A stretch of 50,128 nt of DNA, taken from contig CAZYBU010000024.1 of assembly GCA_964645775.1 (NCBI GenBank), forward strand, positions 1-50,128, given 5' to 3'. Shown one piece after another: positions 22,506 to 31,345 of the stretch (its first letter is position 1; each line of letters begins with the position of its first letter). The position numbers were made by a program, and so were the translations under genes. Source of the DNA: CAZYBU01 sp964645775. GTDB taxonomy: Bacteria > Spirochaetota > UBA4802 > UBA5550. Below the pieces are notes generated by a model, which was given only the letters and a program-made list of their open reading frames with translations, was not told the origin of the DNA and searched no databases.

Positions 22506-25202
22506 TCAGGCAGAATACTTTTCTATATTCTCTACCCGGAAACTTCTCTCTTCATCGTTGATAGAAATCACTGTCTCGTCTCCCTCGTGCTTACCCAGCA
22601 GGGTGCGCGCGATGGGGGACCTGTACGAGAGAATATGCCGAGCAAAATCTGCGTCCCAGGGTCCAAGGAGAGTATAGGTTATCCGTTCATTACTTTTTAC
22701 GTCTCTCAGGGTAACCCGGGATCCGACGGAGACCGTGTCGAGCGGAATACTCTCCGGGTCAAGTATCTCGGCTATCCTTATCTCCTCCTCAAGTTTGCTG
22801 ACCTCCAATTCAAGAATGTTCTGTTTTTCCATCAGGGCGTTATAATCAACGTTTTCCCTGGGATCACTTGAATTCTCCGCTACCCGTGCCAGTTCTTTCG
22901 ACAGGTTTACCAGATCCTCATTGACCATGCGATCGAGGATGGCCTTTTTCTGCTCATAGCTTTCAGGTGTGACAATCAGCTTCTCTCCGGGAATATCAAA
23001 ACCGGCCTGTTCGGCCTGCTCCGATATACTGAAATCAGGATAGTATTCCCGGATTATTTCATGGAGCCTTTCTTTCTTACTCTCTTCAACATAGGCCAGG
23101 TTACGGAATATATCGTATACTTTTCCCATGAAGGCCTGATCAAACTGGGAAACAATCTCCCTGAGAACCTTCTCATTGTTATCAAACAACAGGTCAACAC
23201 AGGCGTTTTTGAGCCGATTACCTTCGGTCTCAACCTTTTTAAGTTCATTCATGAAACGGAAAAAGTTAATGACCAGCTGCTGCCTGGAATAATCGAGCCA
23301 GTCATAATTCCAGGTACCGTTAAGAAGATTCCTGGCAACCCAGAGGAACAGCTCCGGGAATTCCCTGTATCCGGTAACAATCTGATCAATGTACTGATTG
23401 ATTACCTGGTATTCATGCGCGATAATCAACCTGTTCATGATATACTTGTGTATACGCACAGGAACCTCAAAAAGAATATCATAATAGATTGAAGGCCAAT
23501 CATCCCTGGCTTCTTCGATAAGGTTAACATATTCCTTCTTGTAATCATAAGAGCCGATTTTCCTGGAGAGGAGAGGAAGTTCGAAACTTTCACGAATGAA
23601 ATCCATGACTTTCGCGTGTATACCTTCAAGCTTAACAGTGGATGAAGATGCCATTGTATCCAGGTCCCTGAGGATAAAGTAAGATAGTACCTGGCGTGTC
23701 ATGGAATTCCCCCGGGCTTCATCGGCAAAATAGTCGATAAAGTATGGCGTAACGGAGGCCCCTTCAGATGCGTCTATATTATTAACGAACTCTATAGCTA
23801 TATTCAGTTTTCCGCTGAATGAGTCGGTAGCCGTAAAACTGTCCAGAAGCTCATCAGCGAATGTAAGGGGCTTGTCTCTCAAAAAGAACTCATTCTTCTT
23901 TTTCTCTGAAACCCCGAAATTCGGGCTCTTCTTTATTTGTGTGCGGGCACGATTCCACCATCGTGTCCAGTTCTTCTCTTCAACGAATTCAGGAATAAAT
24001 TCACGTTTAATTTCATCCAGTGAGATGGTCCCACCGTAGGAACGGATAAGAATTGTAAAAAAGTCGATAAAATCATTTTCAAAAAGCTCTTTAACCCCTT
24101 CCGGGTCTTCATACTTCAGAACATAGATGTGGTCAGAGGGGATAGGAGTAAGGGACTGCAGGGCCATCTGTATGGACATCCTGTGATTCTCTTTCTCCTG
24201 AAAGCTGATAACAATCGATTCACTGTCAATGTCTTCAATTTTACCGAGGCCCCACGAGGTATGATAAGCATAATTTCCCCGGTCGAAGAAAATATTACGC
24301 TCGAAGTCCTGGATCGCGAGTTTAACCGGTTTTTTGAAATTATTAAGGTTCGACATTTCAAGAAACTGGGAAAACTGGGAATGCTCCCCATATTTTTTTT
24401 CGTAGAGCTTAATCAGTTCCCTGCGGGAATGACTGTCATCGGGACGATAGCTGAGAATCTTTTTCAGAAGCTCGATGGAAACATCGGGATTCTCCTCGTC
24501 ACGGTATTTGTTCAGCAGGGTCTTCAACAGAGTGGCAGCCAGATCGTACTTTTTAGCCTCCACCAGCTGGCGTTCAATACGTTCGAAAAAAGAGATATCT
24601 TCCCATGAATTGGAGACAAGCTTGTTCCAGACACTCGTGACTTCATCGTACTGGCGGTTCTTAAGAAAACCCTCGATGGATAACTTCATATAGTAGATAC
24701 TTTTTTCCGGGTCCTCATTGATCAGAGCATTGGCAAGGTTTCGGGCCACCTCGGAGTCGAACCGTTCTATTTTAAGCAGGTTCTCCCACTCCGGAATAGC
24801 TTCCTTATGACGTCCCAGTCGCTCCAGGCTTTTAGCCAGGGCCCGCCGGGCCGCACTGCTTTCGCCATATTCAAGGATCTTCTCTGAGAGAACCTCAACA
24901 ACGGCCCATTTGTGGTGATCCATGAAAAGATCGATCAGCTTTCGAAGCTGAAGACTGTCCTCTACATCACCCCTGTGATACCCTATAAGCCCCACAAGGT
25001 AAGAAGCAGAAACAGAATCCTTATGTTCCTCAAGGTACTCCCGACAGAGGGAAAGGGTCTCGTCATCCAGCTCCTCAGCCACAACTTCATTGAAGATGTC
25101 TTCTAAAACCTTGAATTTAGATATACCGATCGACTTCGGGTCGACCCGGGCCCACATTTCCTCTTTAAAAATTGACGTCAGCCTCTCCAGTGACTTTTCC
25201 AT
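22506..25202 (-). CDS. greA: Transcription elongation factor GreA, long spirochaete form
   Basis: A protein of about 898 residues. Only the last ~160 residues are the ordinary GreA: a coiled coil ('YNALMEKQNILELEVSKLEE') and the C-terminal domain ('DTVSVGSRVTLRDV' to 'SPIARTLLGKHEGDETV'). The first ~730 residues are a helical, TPR-like array with an embedded beta segment ('NYAYHTSWGLGKIEDIDSES'), the arrangement known for Borrelia and Treponema GreA of about 900 residues. It rescues backtracked RNA polymerase by stimulating transcript cleavage; the job of the long N-terminus is not known. The start at 25202 has AGGA eight bases upstream; a longer frame to 25274 would run through a terminator hairpin. 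This gene is strong evidence for a spirochaete. Confidence 0.92.
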   Translation of the reverse strand: MEKSLERLTSIFKEEMWARVDPKSIGISKFKVLEDIFNEVVAEELDDETLSLCREYLEEHKDSVSASYLVGLIGYHRGDVEDSLQLRKLIDLFMDHHKWAVVEVLSEKILEYGESSAARRALAKSLERLGRHKEAIPEWENLLKIERFDSEVARNLANALINEDPEKSIYYMKLSIEGFLKNRQYDEVTSVWNKLVSNSWEDISFFERIERQLVEAKKYDLAATLLKTLLNKYRDEENPDVSIELLKKILSYRPDDSHSRRELIKLYEKKYGEHSQFSQFLEMSNLNNFKKPVKLAIQDFERNIFFDRGNYAYHTSWGLGKIEDIDSESIVISFQEKENHRMSIQMALQSLTPIPSDHIYVLKYEDPEGVKELFENDFIDFFTILIRSYGGTISLDEIKREFIPEFVEEKNWTRWWNRARTQIKKSPNFGVSEKKKNEFFLRDKPLTFADELLDSFTATDSFSGKLNIAIEFVNNIDASEGASVTPYFIDYFADEARGNSMTRQVLSYFILRDLDTMASSSTVKLEGIHAKVMDFIRESFELPLLSRKIGSYDYKKEYVNLIEEARDDWPSIYYDILFEVPVRIHKYIMNRLIIAHEYQVINQYIDQIVTGYREFPELFLWVARNLLNGTWNYDWLDYSRQQLVINFFRFMNELKKVETEGNRLKNACVDLLFDNNEKVLREIVSQFDQAFMGKVYDIFRNLAYVEESKKERLHEIIREYYPDFSISEQAEQAGFDIPGEKLIVTPESYEQKKAILDRMVNEDLVNLSKELARVAENSSDPRENVDYNALMEKQNILELEVSKLEEEIRIAEILDPESIPLDTVSVGSRVTLRDVKSNERITYTLLGPWDADFARHILSYRSPIARTLLGKHEGDETVISINDEERSFRVENIEKYSA

Positions 25203-25236
25203 ATTATTATCCTGAAAAATGGATTTCCTGAATACA

Positions 25237-25268
25237 GAAAATACCCATCGCCTGATATGATGGGTATT
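25237..25268 (-). terminator. Terminator between flaA operon and greA
   Basis: On the minus strand AATACCCATC (25259-25268) pairs with GATGGGTATT (25240-25249) around a 9-base loop and is followed by TTC. It lies 65 bases past the flaA stop at 25333 and upstream of the chosen greA start. The T-run is short. Confidence 0.6.
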
Positions 25269-25332
25269 CTCCATGAAAGGGATACGTACCGGTACAACCT
25301 GTTTGAAACAGCTGTCCCTTTTTTGTTACACG

Positions 25333-26223
25333 TTACTGCTGGGGTTGATTGTTTCCTCCCCCCTGGTCTTTCTTGAAATTTTTATGTAGCTCAGAACCGT
25401 CAAAATTAACTTCATAGGTGTCCGAGAGGGACTTGACCTGATCGAAGAAGAAATAACCGTCAGTTATGAGCTCTTCCTTATTTACGTTTACCTGAGCCCT
25501 TAAAACGAACCTGGTGATTTTAGCTACCCTGGTCTGGGGATAAGATTCAAAGGACTGAGGAACGCTGGTCGGTATATAGACCTTGAGAGGCCTCCATCCG
25601 ACAAAGTTCACGGAACCAAATTTAAGGATATGGGTCTGTCCACGATAGTCCTTTACCCAGACTTCGAGATCATAGGGATGCCCGCGTCCGTGCACCCATA
25701 CAGATATGGCCCTCGCCTGTCCTGGAAGCTGGAGTCCCCGCTCACGCTCCTCCTGTCCAGTCCTGGGATTGAAGGTATCAACTGGCTGCCTTGTGTCCCA
25801 CTGTAATTCCATGGGAGCCAGTATGTGAACGGAATTATTACCGGGATACCGGAATCGAAAATGGACACCGAGAACCTTCGTTTTCTCTTTGCCAAGGCCG
25901 GTTACGGAAAACTCCTCCGGTTTCATGGAGTTAGGGCCGCCCTCAACCATCTTCATCTCGAGAATGGGGACCGGGTTCTTCCGCTTAAGCTTCTCGGCCG
26001 TTTCCTCTTTCTCATACTGTTTGGGGGTCGATTCTATCTGCCAGCCCTCTTCTGCAACTTCGCTCTTTTCGAAATCTTCTATTACGATTGCCTGCAACTG
26101 CTCTCCGCTGATATCCGGTGGGACGTTTGTTACTATTCTGGTATCAACGCTACGGGGATTCACCATTCCGAAAAGGACAGCTGCCACAGCGATTATTGTT
26201 AATACAGAAATTTTTCTGATCAT
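25333..26223 (-). CDS. flaA: Flagellar filament outer-layer (sheath) protein FlaA, longer paralogue
   Basis: A 296-residue exported protein of the FlaA family, the spirochaete periplasmic flagellar sheath protein. It has an N-terminal signal/anchor (residues 1-23), an early 'IVIEDFEKSE' strand, and a C-terminal FlaA core: 'ISVWVHGRGHPYDLEVWVKDYRGQTHILKFG', 'VGWRPLKVYIP' and 'GYFFFDQVKSLSD', followed by a Gln/Gly-rich tail. The start at 26223 follows GGGAGG by seven bases; the open frame to 26280 overlaps the upstream gene and is rejected. It lies 31 bases after the second FlaA gene, in one operon. In Leptospira two FlaA genes are also adjacent. Confidence 0.88.
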   Translation of the reverse strand: MIRKISVLTIIAVAAVLFGMVNPRSVDTRIVTNVPPDISGEQLQAIVIEDFEKSEVAEEGWQIESTPKQYEKEETAEKLKRKNPVPILEMKMVEGGPNSMKPEEFSVTGLGKEKTKVLGVHFRFRYPGNNSVHILAPMELQWDTRQPVDTFNPRTGQEERERGLQLPGQARAISVWVHGRGHPYDLEVWVKDYRGQTHILKFGSVNFVGWRPLKVYIPTSVPQSFESYPQTRVAKITRFVLRAQVNVNKEELITDGYFFFDQVKSLSDTYEVNFDGSELHKNFKKDQGGGNNQPQQ

Positions 26224-26254
26224 TCTAAGCCTCCCTTCTTGATACACTCCATTT

Positions 26255-27031
26255 CTACCAGTTGTCCTTGATATTTTCATCGCCGGTAAATTCGGACAGA
26301 TCGGTAATCACCCGAAATTGATCAAGGTAAAAATAAAAGGTGCCGGGAGATTCGAACCGGTCGCTTTCCACAAAGAACGAGACGAAATGCAGGTTCTTAT
26401 CCAGTAAAGCGTAACTGGAAGACTGAGGCAACCAGCCAGGAACAATAACGGACAGCTCCTTCCAACCCCAGAAATCCAACCGACCCATCTTTATTTTATG
26501 TATCTTGCCCCGGTAATCTCTGAGTTTCAGGTAAAGGGTATGTCTGAATTTCCGTCCCAGGACCCATACCTTAAATTCACGGGCCTTTCCGCGGACGATA
26601 TATTCATTAGGAGGGAAGACTTCCACACGGTCAAACCCACGATCCATGAAATAAGTCTTTACGCCGAGAACGTACTCGTTCTTGTGCTCAATCCCGTTTT
26701 CATCTGTAATGGTATCCTTGAACTCGCCTGGTTCACCTTCTTCGTTAACCGGCTTTCCTTCTGCGTTGACGGGGCGAGGTTTACCAGCTATCTTGCGGAT
26801 CTTGGTTTCACCAATGGGACAAGTTGAAACGGCCCGCCAGTCTTCGCTGTTCTCGAAATCATTAAGCCAGTCTATTACGAGTCCATCCTGTTGTTTGGGC
26901 TGTGTAGTATTGTCACCGCCCTGATTATCGGCATCCTGCTGAGCATTAAGGGTCAGGTTCCCGGTACTGATAAAAAGGACCATGGCGCCTAATGCGACAA
27001 ACAGACTTACTGTTCTGGCCTTCCCTTTCAT
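26255..27031 (-). CDS. flaA: Flagellar filament outer-layer (sheath) protein FlaA, shorter paralogue
   Basis: A 258-residue paralogue of the downstream gene. It has a signal peptide (about 1-30), a 'VIDWLNDFENSEDW' segment and a matching core: 'REFKVWVLGRKFRHTLYLKLRDYRGKIHKIKMG', 'WGWKELSVIVPGWLPQS' and 'FYFYLDQFRVITDLSEF'. The shared order of these blocks shows common descent. It is the first gene of the two-gene operon; AAGGAG precedes the ATG. It coats the FlaB core of periplasmic flagella. The insertion 'PRPVNAEGKPVNEEGEPGEF' (about 85-105) is low-complexity and not in the other copy. Confidence 0.88.
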   Translation of the reverse strand: MKGKARTVSLFVALGAMVLFISTGNLTLNAQQDADNQGGDNTTQPKQQDGLVIDWLNDFENSEDWRAVSTCPIGETKIRKIAGKPRPVNAEGKPVNEEGEPGEFKDTITDENGIEHKNEYVLGVKTYFMDRGFDRVEVFPPNEYIVRGKAREFKVWVLGRKFRHTLYLKLRDYRGKIHKIKMGRLDFWGWKELSVIVPGWLPQSSSYALLDKNLHFVSFFVESDRFESPGTFYFYLDQFRVITDLSEFTGDENIKDNW

Positions 27032-27234
27032 TTTTAACTCCTTTTAAAAATGATAAACAACTGCATCAAGAACGCAGAATCATGTCTTTTCCATATATAC
27101 ATCGGCATGCATTTACTACGAATTAACGTTAAATACAAATGCCCATAGAAAAAACAGGCTTTTTGACTATTTTTGAAATTATGCTCAATGTCAAGAAATT
27201 TATCTTAGTGTTGATATCTTCTAAAGTTACTTGA

Positions 27235-27264
27235 TTATTACCCCCTCATTGTGAGAATTGTCAA
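27235..27264 (-). promoter_or_regulatory. Possible promoter for flaA operon in divergent region
   Basis: On the minus strand TTGACA (27259-27264), an 18-base spacer, then TAATAA (27235-27240). It is about 200 bases before the flaA start, which would give a long leader. The TAAAGTTT overlapping the -35 looks like a flagellar sigma-28 element, but its expected -10 partner is missing. The rest of the divergent 27032-27285 region is AT-rich; a second TTGACA occurs near 27190 without a good -10. Confidence 0.3.
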
Positions 27265-27285
27265 ACTTTACAGGAGCGTACAGGG

Positions 27286-28173
27286 ATGAAGCTTACCGAC
27301 TATTTCCAAAAAGGAGAATTCACGGTCTCCTTCGAGGTGTTCCCTCCAAAAACTGAAAAGGGGATGGATACCCTTTTCAATGAAATGGAGAAACTGACTG
27401 TTTATGATCCCCATTATGTCTCTGTCACTTATGGCGCAGGAGGGTCAACCCGTGAGAAGACTCTTGATATTGCCCTGCAACTGAAAGATCGTCTTGATCT
27501 CGTGCCCCTTGTCCATTTTACCTGCGTAGGCTCGAACAGGGATGAGATCCGGAATTATATTGAACGTGTCCGGGATGAAGGCCTGGTTAATATCCTTGCC
27601 CTCCGGGGTGATCCTCCCCGGGGAGAAACACACTTCACGCCTCCGCCCGACGGATTCGGGTACGCAAACGAACTGGTCGATTTCATACGCTCCATCCATC
27701 CCTTTACCATAGCTGTTGCGGGTTATCCGGAAGGTCACATCGAGGCACCCGACATAAAGACGGATATCGACCACCTGAAAATGAAGATTGACGCAGGTGG
27801 TGAGTTTATCATTACCCAGCTTTTTTTCGACAACAGTGACTTCTTCCGCTACATGGACCTCATCAGCAAAAAGGGCGTGGATAAACCTGTTGTCCCCGGA
27901 ATCATGCCGGTAACGGGCCTAAACCAGGTTAATAAAAGCGTTGAACTGAGCGGCGCACGGATTCCTGATGAACTACAGAAAATAATTGAGTTTTCCCGTA
28001 ACGAAGGGGAACTTCAGAAACAGGGTCTTGAATACACCATCAATCAGTGCCGAAAACTCAAGGAATACGGTGTACCCGGATTCCATTTCTATACCCTCAA
28101 TCGTTCTTACGCCACCGGAACTATTCTGGACGCCCTGAACATAAAGGATCACAGAAAAAACAGACAGGAATAG
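27286..28173 (+). CDS. metF: 5,10-methylenetetrahydrofolate reductase
   Basis: A 295-residue flavoprotein of the MetF family, reducing methylene-THF to methyl-THF for methionine synthesis. Typical segments are 'FTVSFEVFPPKTEKG' (catalytic Glu in FEVFPPK), 'VSVTYGAGGSTREKT', 'NILALRGDPPRG', 'AGYPEGH', 'GGEFIITQLFFDN' and 'GVPGFHFYTLNRS'. The length is normal. It is followed by lepB after three bases, so the two are co-transcribed. An AGGAG is present upstream at a longer-than-usual spacing. Confidence 0.95.
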   Translation: MKLTDYFQKGEFTVSFEVFPPKTEKGMDTLFNEMEKLTVYDPHYVSVTYGAGGSTREKTLDIALQLKDRLDLVPLVHFTCVGSNRDEIRNYIERVRDEGLVNILALRGDPPRGETHFTPPPDGFGYANELVDFIRSIHPFTIAVAGYPEGHIEAPDIKTDIDHLKMKIDAGGEFIITQLFFDNSDFFRYMDLISKKGVDKPVVPGIMPVTGLNQVNKSVELSGARIPDELQKIIEFSRNEGELQKQGLEYTINQCRKLKEYGVPGFHFYTLNRSYATGTILDALNIKDHRKNRQE

Positions 28174-28176
28174 ACG

Positions 28177-28704
28177 ATGGTAGATTACTATAATCCCAAC
28201 AAGAAGAAGCGGCTTCCTCCCCTGAGAATCGTTCTGCTTGTCGCCGGAGGCCTGGTGGCCGGCTTTCTGCTTCTTAGAGTCTTCCTGGTTCCCTTCAAGG
28301 TTTTCCACCCTTCCATGGAACCATCCATGAAACCTGGAGACCGCCTCGTCTTTTCCCGTTTCGGGTCCCCCGCCAGGGATGACGTGATCCTTCTCTCCGG
28401 ACCGTCTCAACCGGAAAGAAACCTGATCAAACGGGTGATCGGCCTCCCGGGGGAACGAATTGAAATACGCAACCGTGTCCTTTATATTAACGGCAAGAGC
28501 GTTTCTGAACCGGAACGCCTGAGCGGCGTAGAGGAATTGCCGGTCCATTTTTCATACCGGGACAGCATGCCCATGGTTCGCCTGGGAGACGGGGAATATT
28601 TTCTGATGAACGACAACTTCCTCATGGGATACGACAGCAGAACATTCGGTCCCGTCAAAAGAGAAAGCATCCGTGGAGTGATGCTTTTCCGCCTCAATTT
28701 TTAG
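28177..28704 (+). CDS. lepB: Signal peptidase I
   Basis: A 175-residue membrane protease with one N-terminal membrane helix (about 17-37). The catalytic Ser46 lies in HPSMEPSMKPGD and the general-base Lys85 in NLIKRVIGLPGERI. The conserved box near the end reads NDNFLMGYDSRTFGPV, where most enzymes have GDNRxxSxDSR. It removes signal peptides from secreted preproteins at the outer face of the inner membrane. The length is that of short, single-anchor enzymes. It is coupled to metF. Confidence 0.92.
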   Translation: MVDYYNPNKKKRLPPLRIVLLVAGGLVAGFLLLRVFLVPFKVFHPSMEPSMKPGDRLVFSRFGSPARDDVILLSGPSQPERNLIKRVIGLPGERIEIRNRVLYINGKSVSEPERLSGVEELPVHFSYRDSMPMVRLGDGEYFLMNDNFLMGYDSRTFGPVKRESIRGVMLFRLNF

Positions 28705-28837
28705 CCTTCAGTTGCGAACTCATCTACAAAAAAGAGCGGAAAAGAGGGTAATGACACCTGACAAATTATCCTTTATTGATTGACACACCGCTTTTTCTTC
28801 AATCAGGATGGAGTTTACCTAACAAGGGGGAACACTC

Positions 28838-31345
28838 ATGATCAAGGCGATTATCATGGCCGGAGGGGAAGGAACACGTCTGCGGCCCCTGACATGCAAC
28901 AGACCTAAACCGATGATCCCTGTGATAAATATGCCGGTAATAGAGCATGCCGTTGAACTTCTGAAAAAGCATGAGATTAATGACATCATCATAAGCCTTT
29001 TCTACCTGCCGGAGGTGGTCCAGAATTATTTCGGTGACGGCTCAGAGTGGAATGTTACCATCACCTATTCCGTGGAGGAGACACCCCTGGGAACGGCCGG
29101 GGGCGTGCGGCAGGCCATAGAAGATCATGACGACACTTTCATTGTTTTGAGCGGCGATGGCATCATCGATTTTGATATAACCGATATCCTCCGGTTTCAC
29201 AGGGAAAAGGAATCCCCTTTCACTATTGTGCTTACGAGTGTTAACCAGCCGACGGAATACGGGATCGTCATCACGGATGAAAAAACCGGTCGAATCGAAA
29301 AGTTTCTGGAAAAACCGGCCTGGAGCGAAGTATTCAGCAATACGGCCAATACCGGCATGTACGTAATTGAACCGGAAATCATGAATCGCTACGTACCCCG
29401 GAATATCAAGTTCGACTTTTCTTTGAACCTTTTCCCCATCCTGCAGCAAAATGGAACACCCCTCTACGGTTACATCGCTGACGGTTACTGGTGCGATGTA
29501 GGAAATCTTCAGTCTTATAATCAGATCCATTACGACATCCTGGAACGTCTTGTGGACGTGAAGATACCGGGGAAGAAAATCGGTCCCGACATCTGGGTCG
29601 GTCAGGATGTCGACATTCACCCGGAAGCTGAGGTCCAGGGACCGGTAATTATCGGGAACTATGTAAAGATAAAGAAGGGCGCCGAGGTGGCTGAGTCTTC
29701 GGTCATCGGGCACAACTGTGTGATAGAGGAGAACGCCTCAATCCGCAAGAGCATCGTACTGCACAGTACCATTATCGGACCGAAGTCAGAACTGCGGGGC
29801 GCGGTCATCGGTAAACGCTGTGTTCTGGAAAACAACGTTTCAGTCTACGAAGGGGCCGTCATCAGTGACGACTGTACCCTGGAGATGGACGCCACGGTCT
29901 CAGCCGGGATTCGCGTCTGGCCGGACAAAACAATCGAGCAAAAAACTCATCTCACGACCGATTTTATCTGGGGACACACGACAAGCAAAACCCTTTTCGG
30001 CTCCGAAGGAATTCTCGGAACCTTTAACGTCAAGATAACCCCCGAGTTCGCATCGAGACTCGGTTCCGCCCTTGGGGCCTTCATAGGGCGGGACTCTCAG
30101 GTCGTAATTAGCCGTGATAACAGTAACGCCGCCAGGATCATCAAACGTTCTTTTACCGCCGGGCTTCTTTCCATGGGTATCGATGTCTTTGACATGGAGG
30201 TAGCTTCCATACCCATTAACCGCTACTCCACCCGTTTCCTGAACAGCGACCTGGGTGTCTATCTGCAGATGGCCCCATTTACCGGGATGCAGTACATCCA
30301 GATACGGATCTACAGCGGTAACGGTTATCAGCTCCTGATCAAGGATGAAAAAAAGATAGAGAACATCTTTTACAGGGGGGACTATCCCAGGAGGAACGCC
30401 TACGAGACCGGCAGACTGATCTACCCAACTCATCATATCGAGTCGTACATCACCAATACCGAACGATACCTGGACAGGGATGTTTTGATAAACAAAAAAT
30501 GGAACCTGATCGTGGACTGTTTCCACGGTACCACGAGCCATGTATTTCCTGAGCTCCTGAACCATTTCGGGTGCAACGCCACTATCATGAGAGGGCAGAT
30601 GCGGGAATTCCGTTCCGAGTCAGACATCAAGACAGAGACCCGTAACGCCCTTAAGAACATAATATACATGGCGGAGATCAACAGGGAGATTGGAATCATC
30701 ATTGGTCCCCATGGAAGCCAGATAAACATAGTCGATGAACTGGGGAAAATCCTTACCCAGGACGATATCTGTGCCATGCTCTCTTTTTATTACCTGAAGT
30801 ACCACGATGGCAAAATCATTAACATTCCGGCAACAGCTTCTTCTGAACTGGAAAATCATATCCTGGCCCTGGGAGGTTCTGTCCAGCGGACCGGCATACA
30901 CCTCAGGGAACCTGAGAATACGCCGGACATATTTCTCGGTGGAGACTCCGGATATTACCCTTACCTGGAATTGAATTACGATCCCATGGTTTCAGCCCTG
31001 CGCGTGCTGGAATACCTTACCCGGGAAGAGAAGAAACTCTACGAGATCCGCGAAGACCTTCCGAAGAGTAATCTCCTCTCTACTTCCATTCACTGCAGTG
31101 GAGAACAGAAGGCGGCTATCATGAGGATGCTCTCTTCAGCTACGGATGATAACCGAATGGAGATGATCGACGGTCTCAAAATATACCAGGATGACGCCTG
31201 GATTCTCATGATACCGGATGCCGTGCAGCCCCTCATCCATCTCTACGCTGAGGGAAGTGATATGGAATCCCGGGACGATATTCTGAATCGATACTCCATC
31301 CGGATCAAAAGATTTAAACAGTCATTAGAAAACGAAGAATCATGA
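28838..31345 (+). CDS. Sugar-1-phosphate nucleotidyltransferase fused to a degenerate phosphomutase domain
   Basis: An 835-residue fusion. Residues 1-235 form a nucleotidyltransferase with the GGEGTRLRPLT signature (9-19), Lys24, 'VLSGDGIIDFD' and 'FLEKP'. Residues about 245-370 form a left-handed beta-helix of hexapeptide repeats. Residues about 380-830 resemble the alpha-D-phosphohexomutase fold, the layout annotated as mannose-1-phosphate guanylyltransferase/phosphomannomutase. The mutase part has lost key residues: the phosphoserine loop TGSHNP is replaced by a QMAPFTG stretch (477-483) and the metal loop DGDGDR by GPHGSQ (623-628). Only a GGDSGY (701-706) recalls the sugar-binding loop. 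The front half is probably an active GDP-mannose or similar synthase. ATGA overlap couples it to the next gene. Confidence 0.88.
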   Translation: MIKAIIMAGGEGTRLRPLTCNRPKPMIPVINMPVIEHAVELLKKHEINDIIISLFYLPEVVQNYFGDGSEWNVTITYSVEETPLGTAGGVRQAIEDHDDTFIVLSGDGIIDFDITDILRFHREKESPFTIVLTSVNQPTEYGIVITDEKTGRIEKFLEKPAWSEVFSNTANTGMYVIEPEIMNRYVPRNIKFDFSLNLFPILQQNGTPLYGYIADGYWCDVGNLQSYNQIHYDILERLVDVKIPGKKIGPDIWVGQDVDIHPEAEVQGPVIIGNYVKIKKGAEVAESSVIGHNCVIEENASIRKSIVLHSTIIGPKSELRGAVIGKRCVLENNVSVYEGAVISDDCTLEMDATVSAGIRVWPDKTIEQKTHLTTDFIWGHTTSKTLFGSEGILGTFNVKITPEFASRLGSALGAFIGRDSQVVISRDNSNAARIIKRSFTAGLLSMGIDVFDMEVASIPINRYSTRFLNSDLGVYLQMAPFTGMQYIQIRIYSGNGYQLLIKDEKKIENIFYRGDYPRRNAYETGRLIYPTHHIESYITNTERYLDRDVLINKKWNLIVDCFHGTTSHVFPELLNHFGCNATIMRGQMREFRSESDIKTETRNALKNIIYMAEINREIGIIIGPHGSQINIVDELGKILTQDDICAMLSFYYLKYHDGKIINIPATASSELENHILALGGSVQRTGIHLREPENTPDIFLGGDSGYYPYLELNYDPMVSALRVLEYLTREEKKLYEIREDLPKSNLLSTSIHCSGEQKAAIMRMLSSATDDNRMEMIDGLKIYQDDAWILMIPDAVQPLIHLYAEGSDMESRDDILNRYSIRIKRFKQSLENEES

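Noticed and set aside
25203..25274. 24-residue N-terminal extension of GreA
   Set aside because: The segment contains the terminator hairpin of the upstream operon, and a good ribosome site supports the start at 25202.
27973..28548. 191-residue minus-strand open frame
   Set aside because: It is antisense to metF and lepB, both with clear catalytic motifs.
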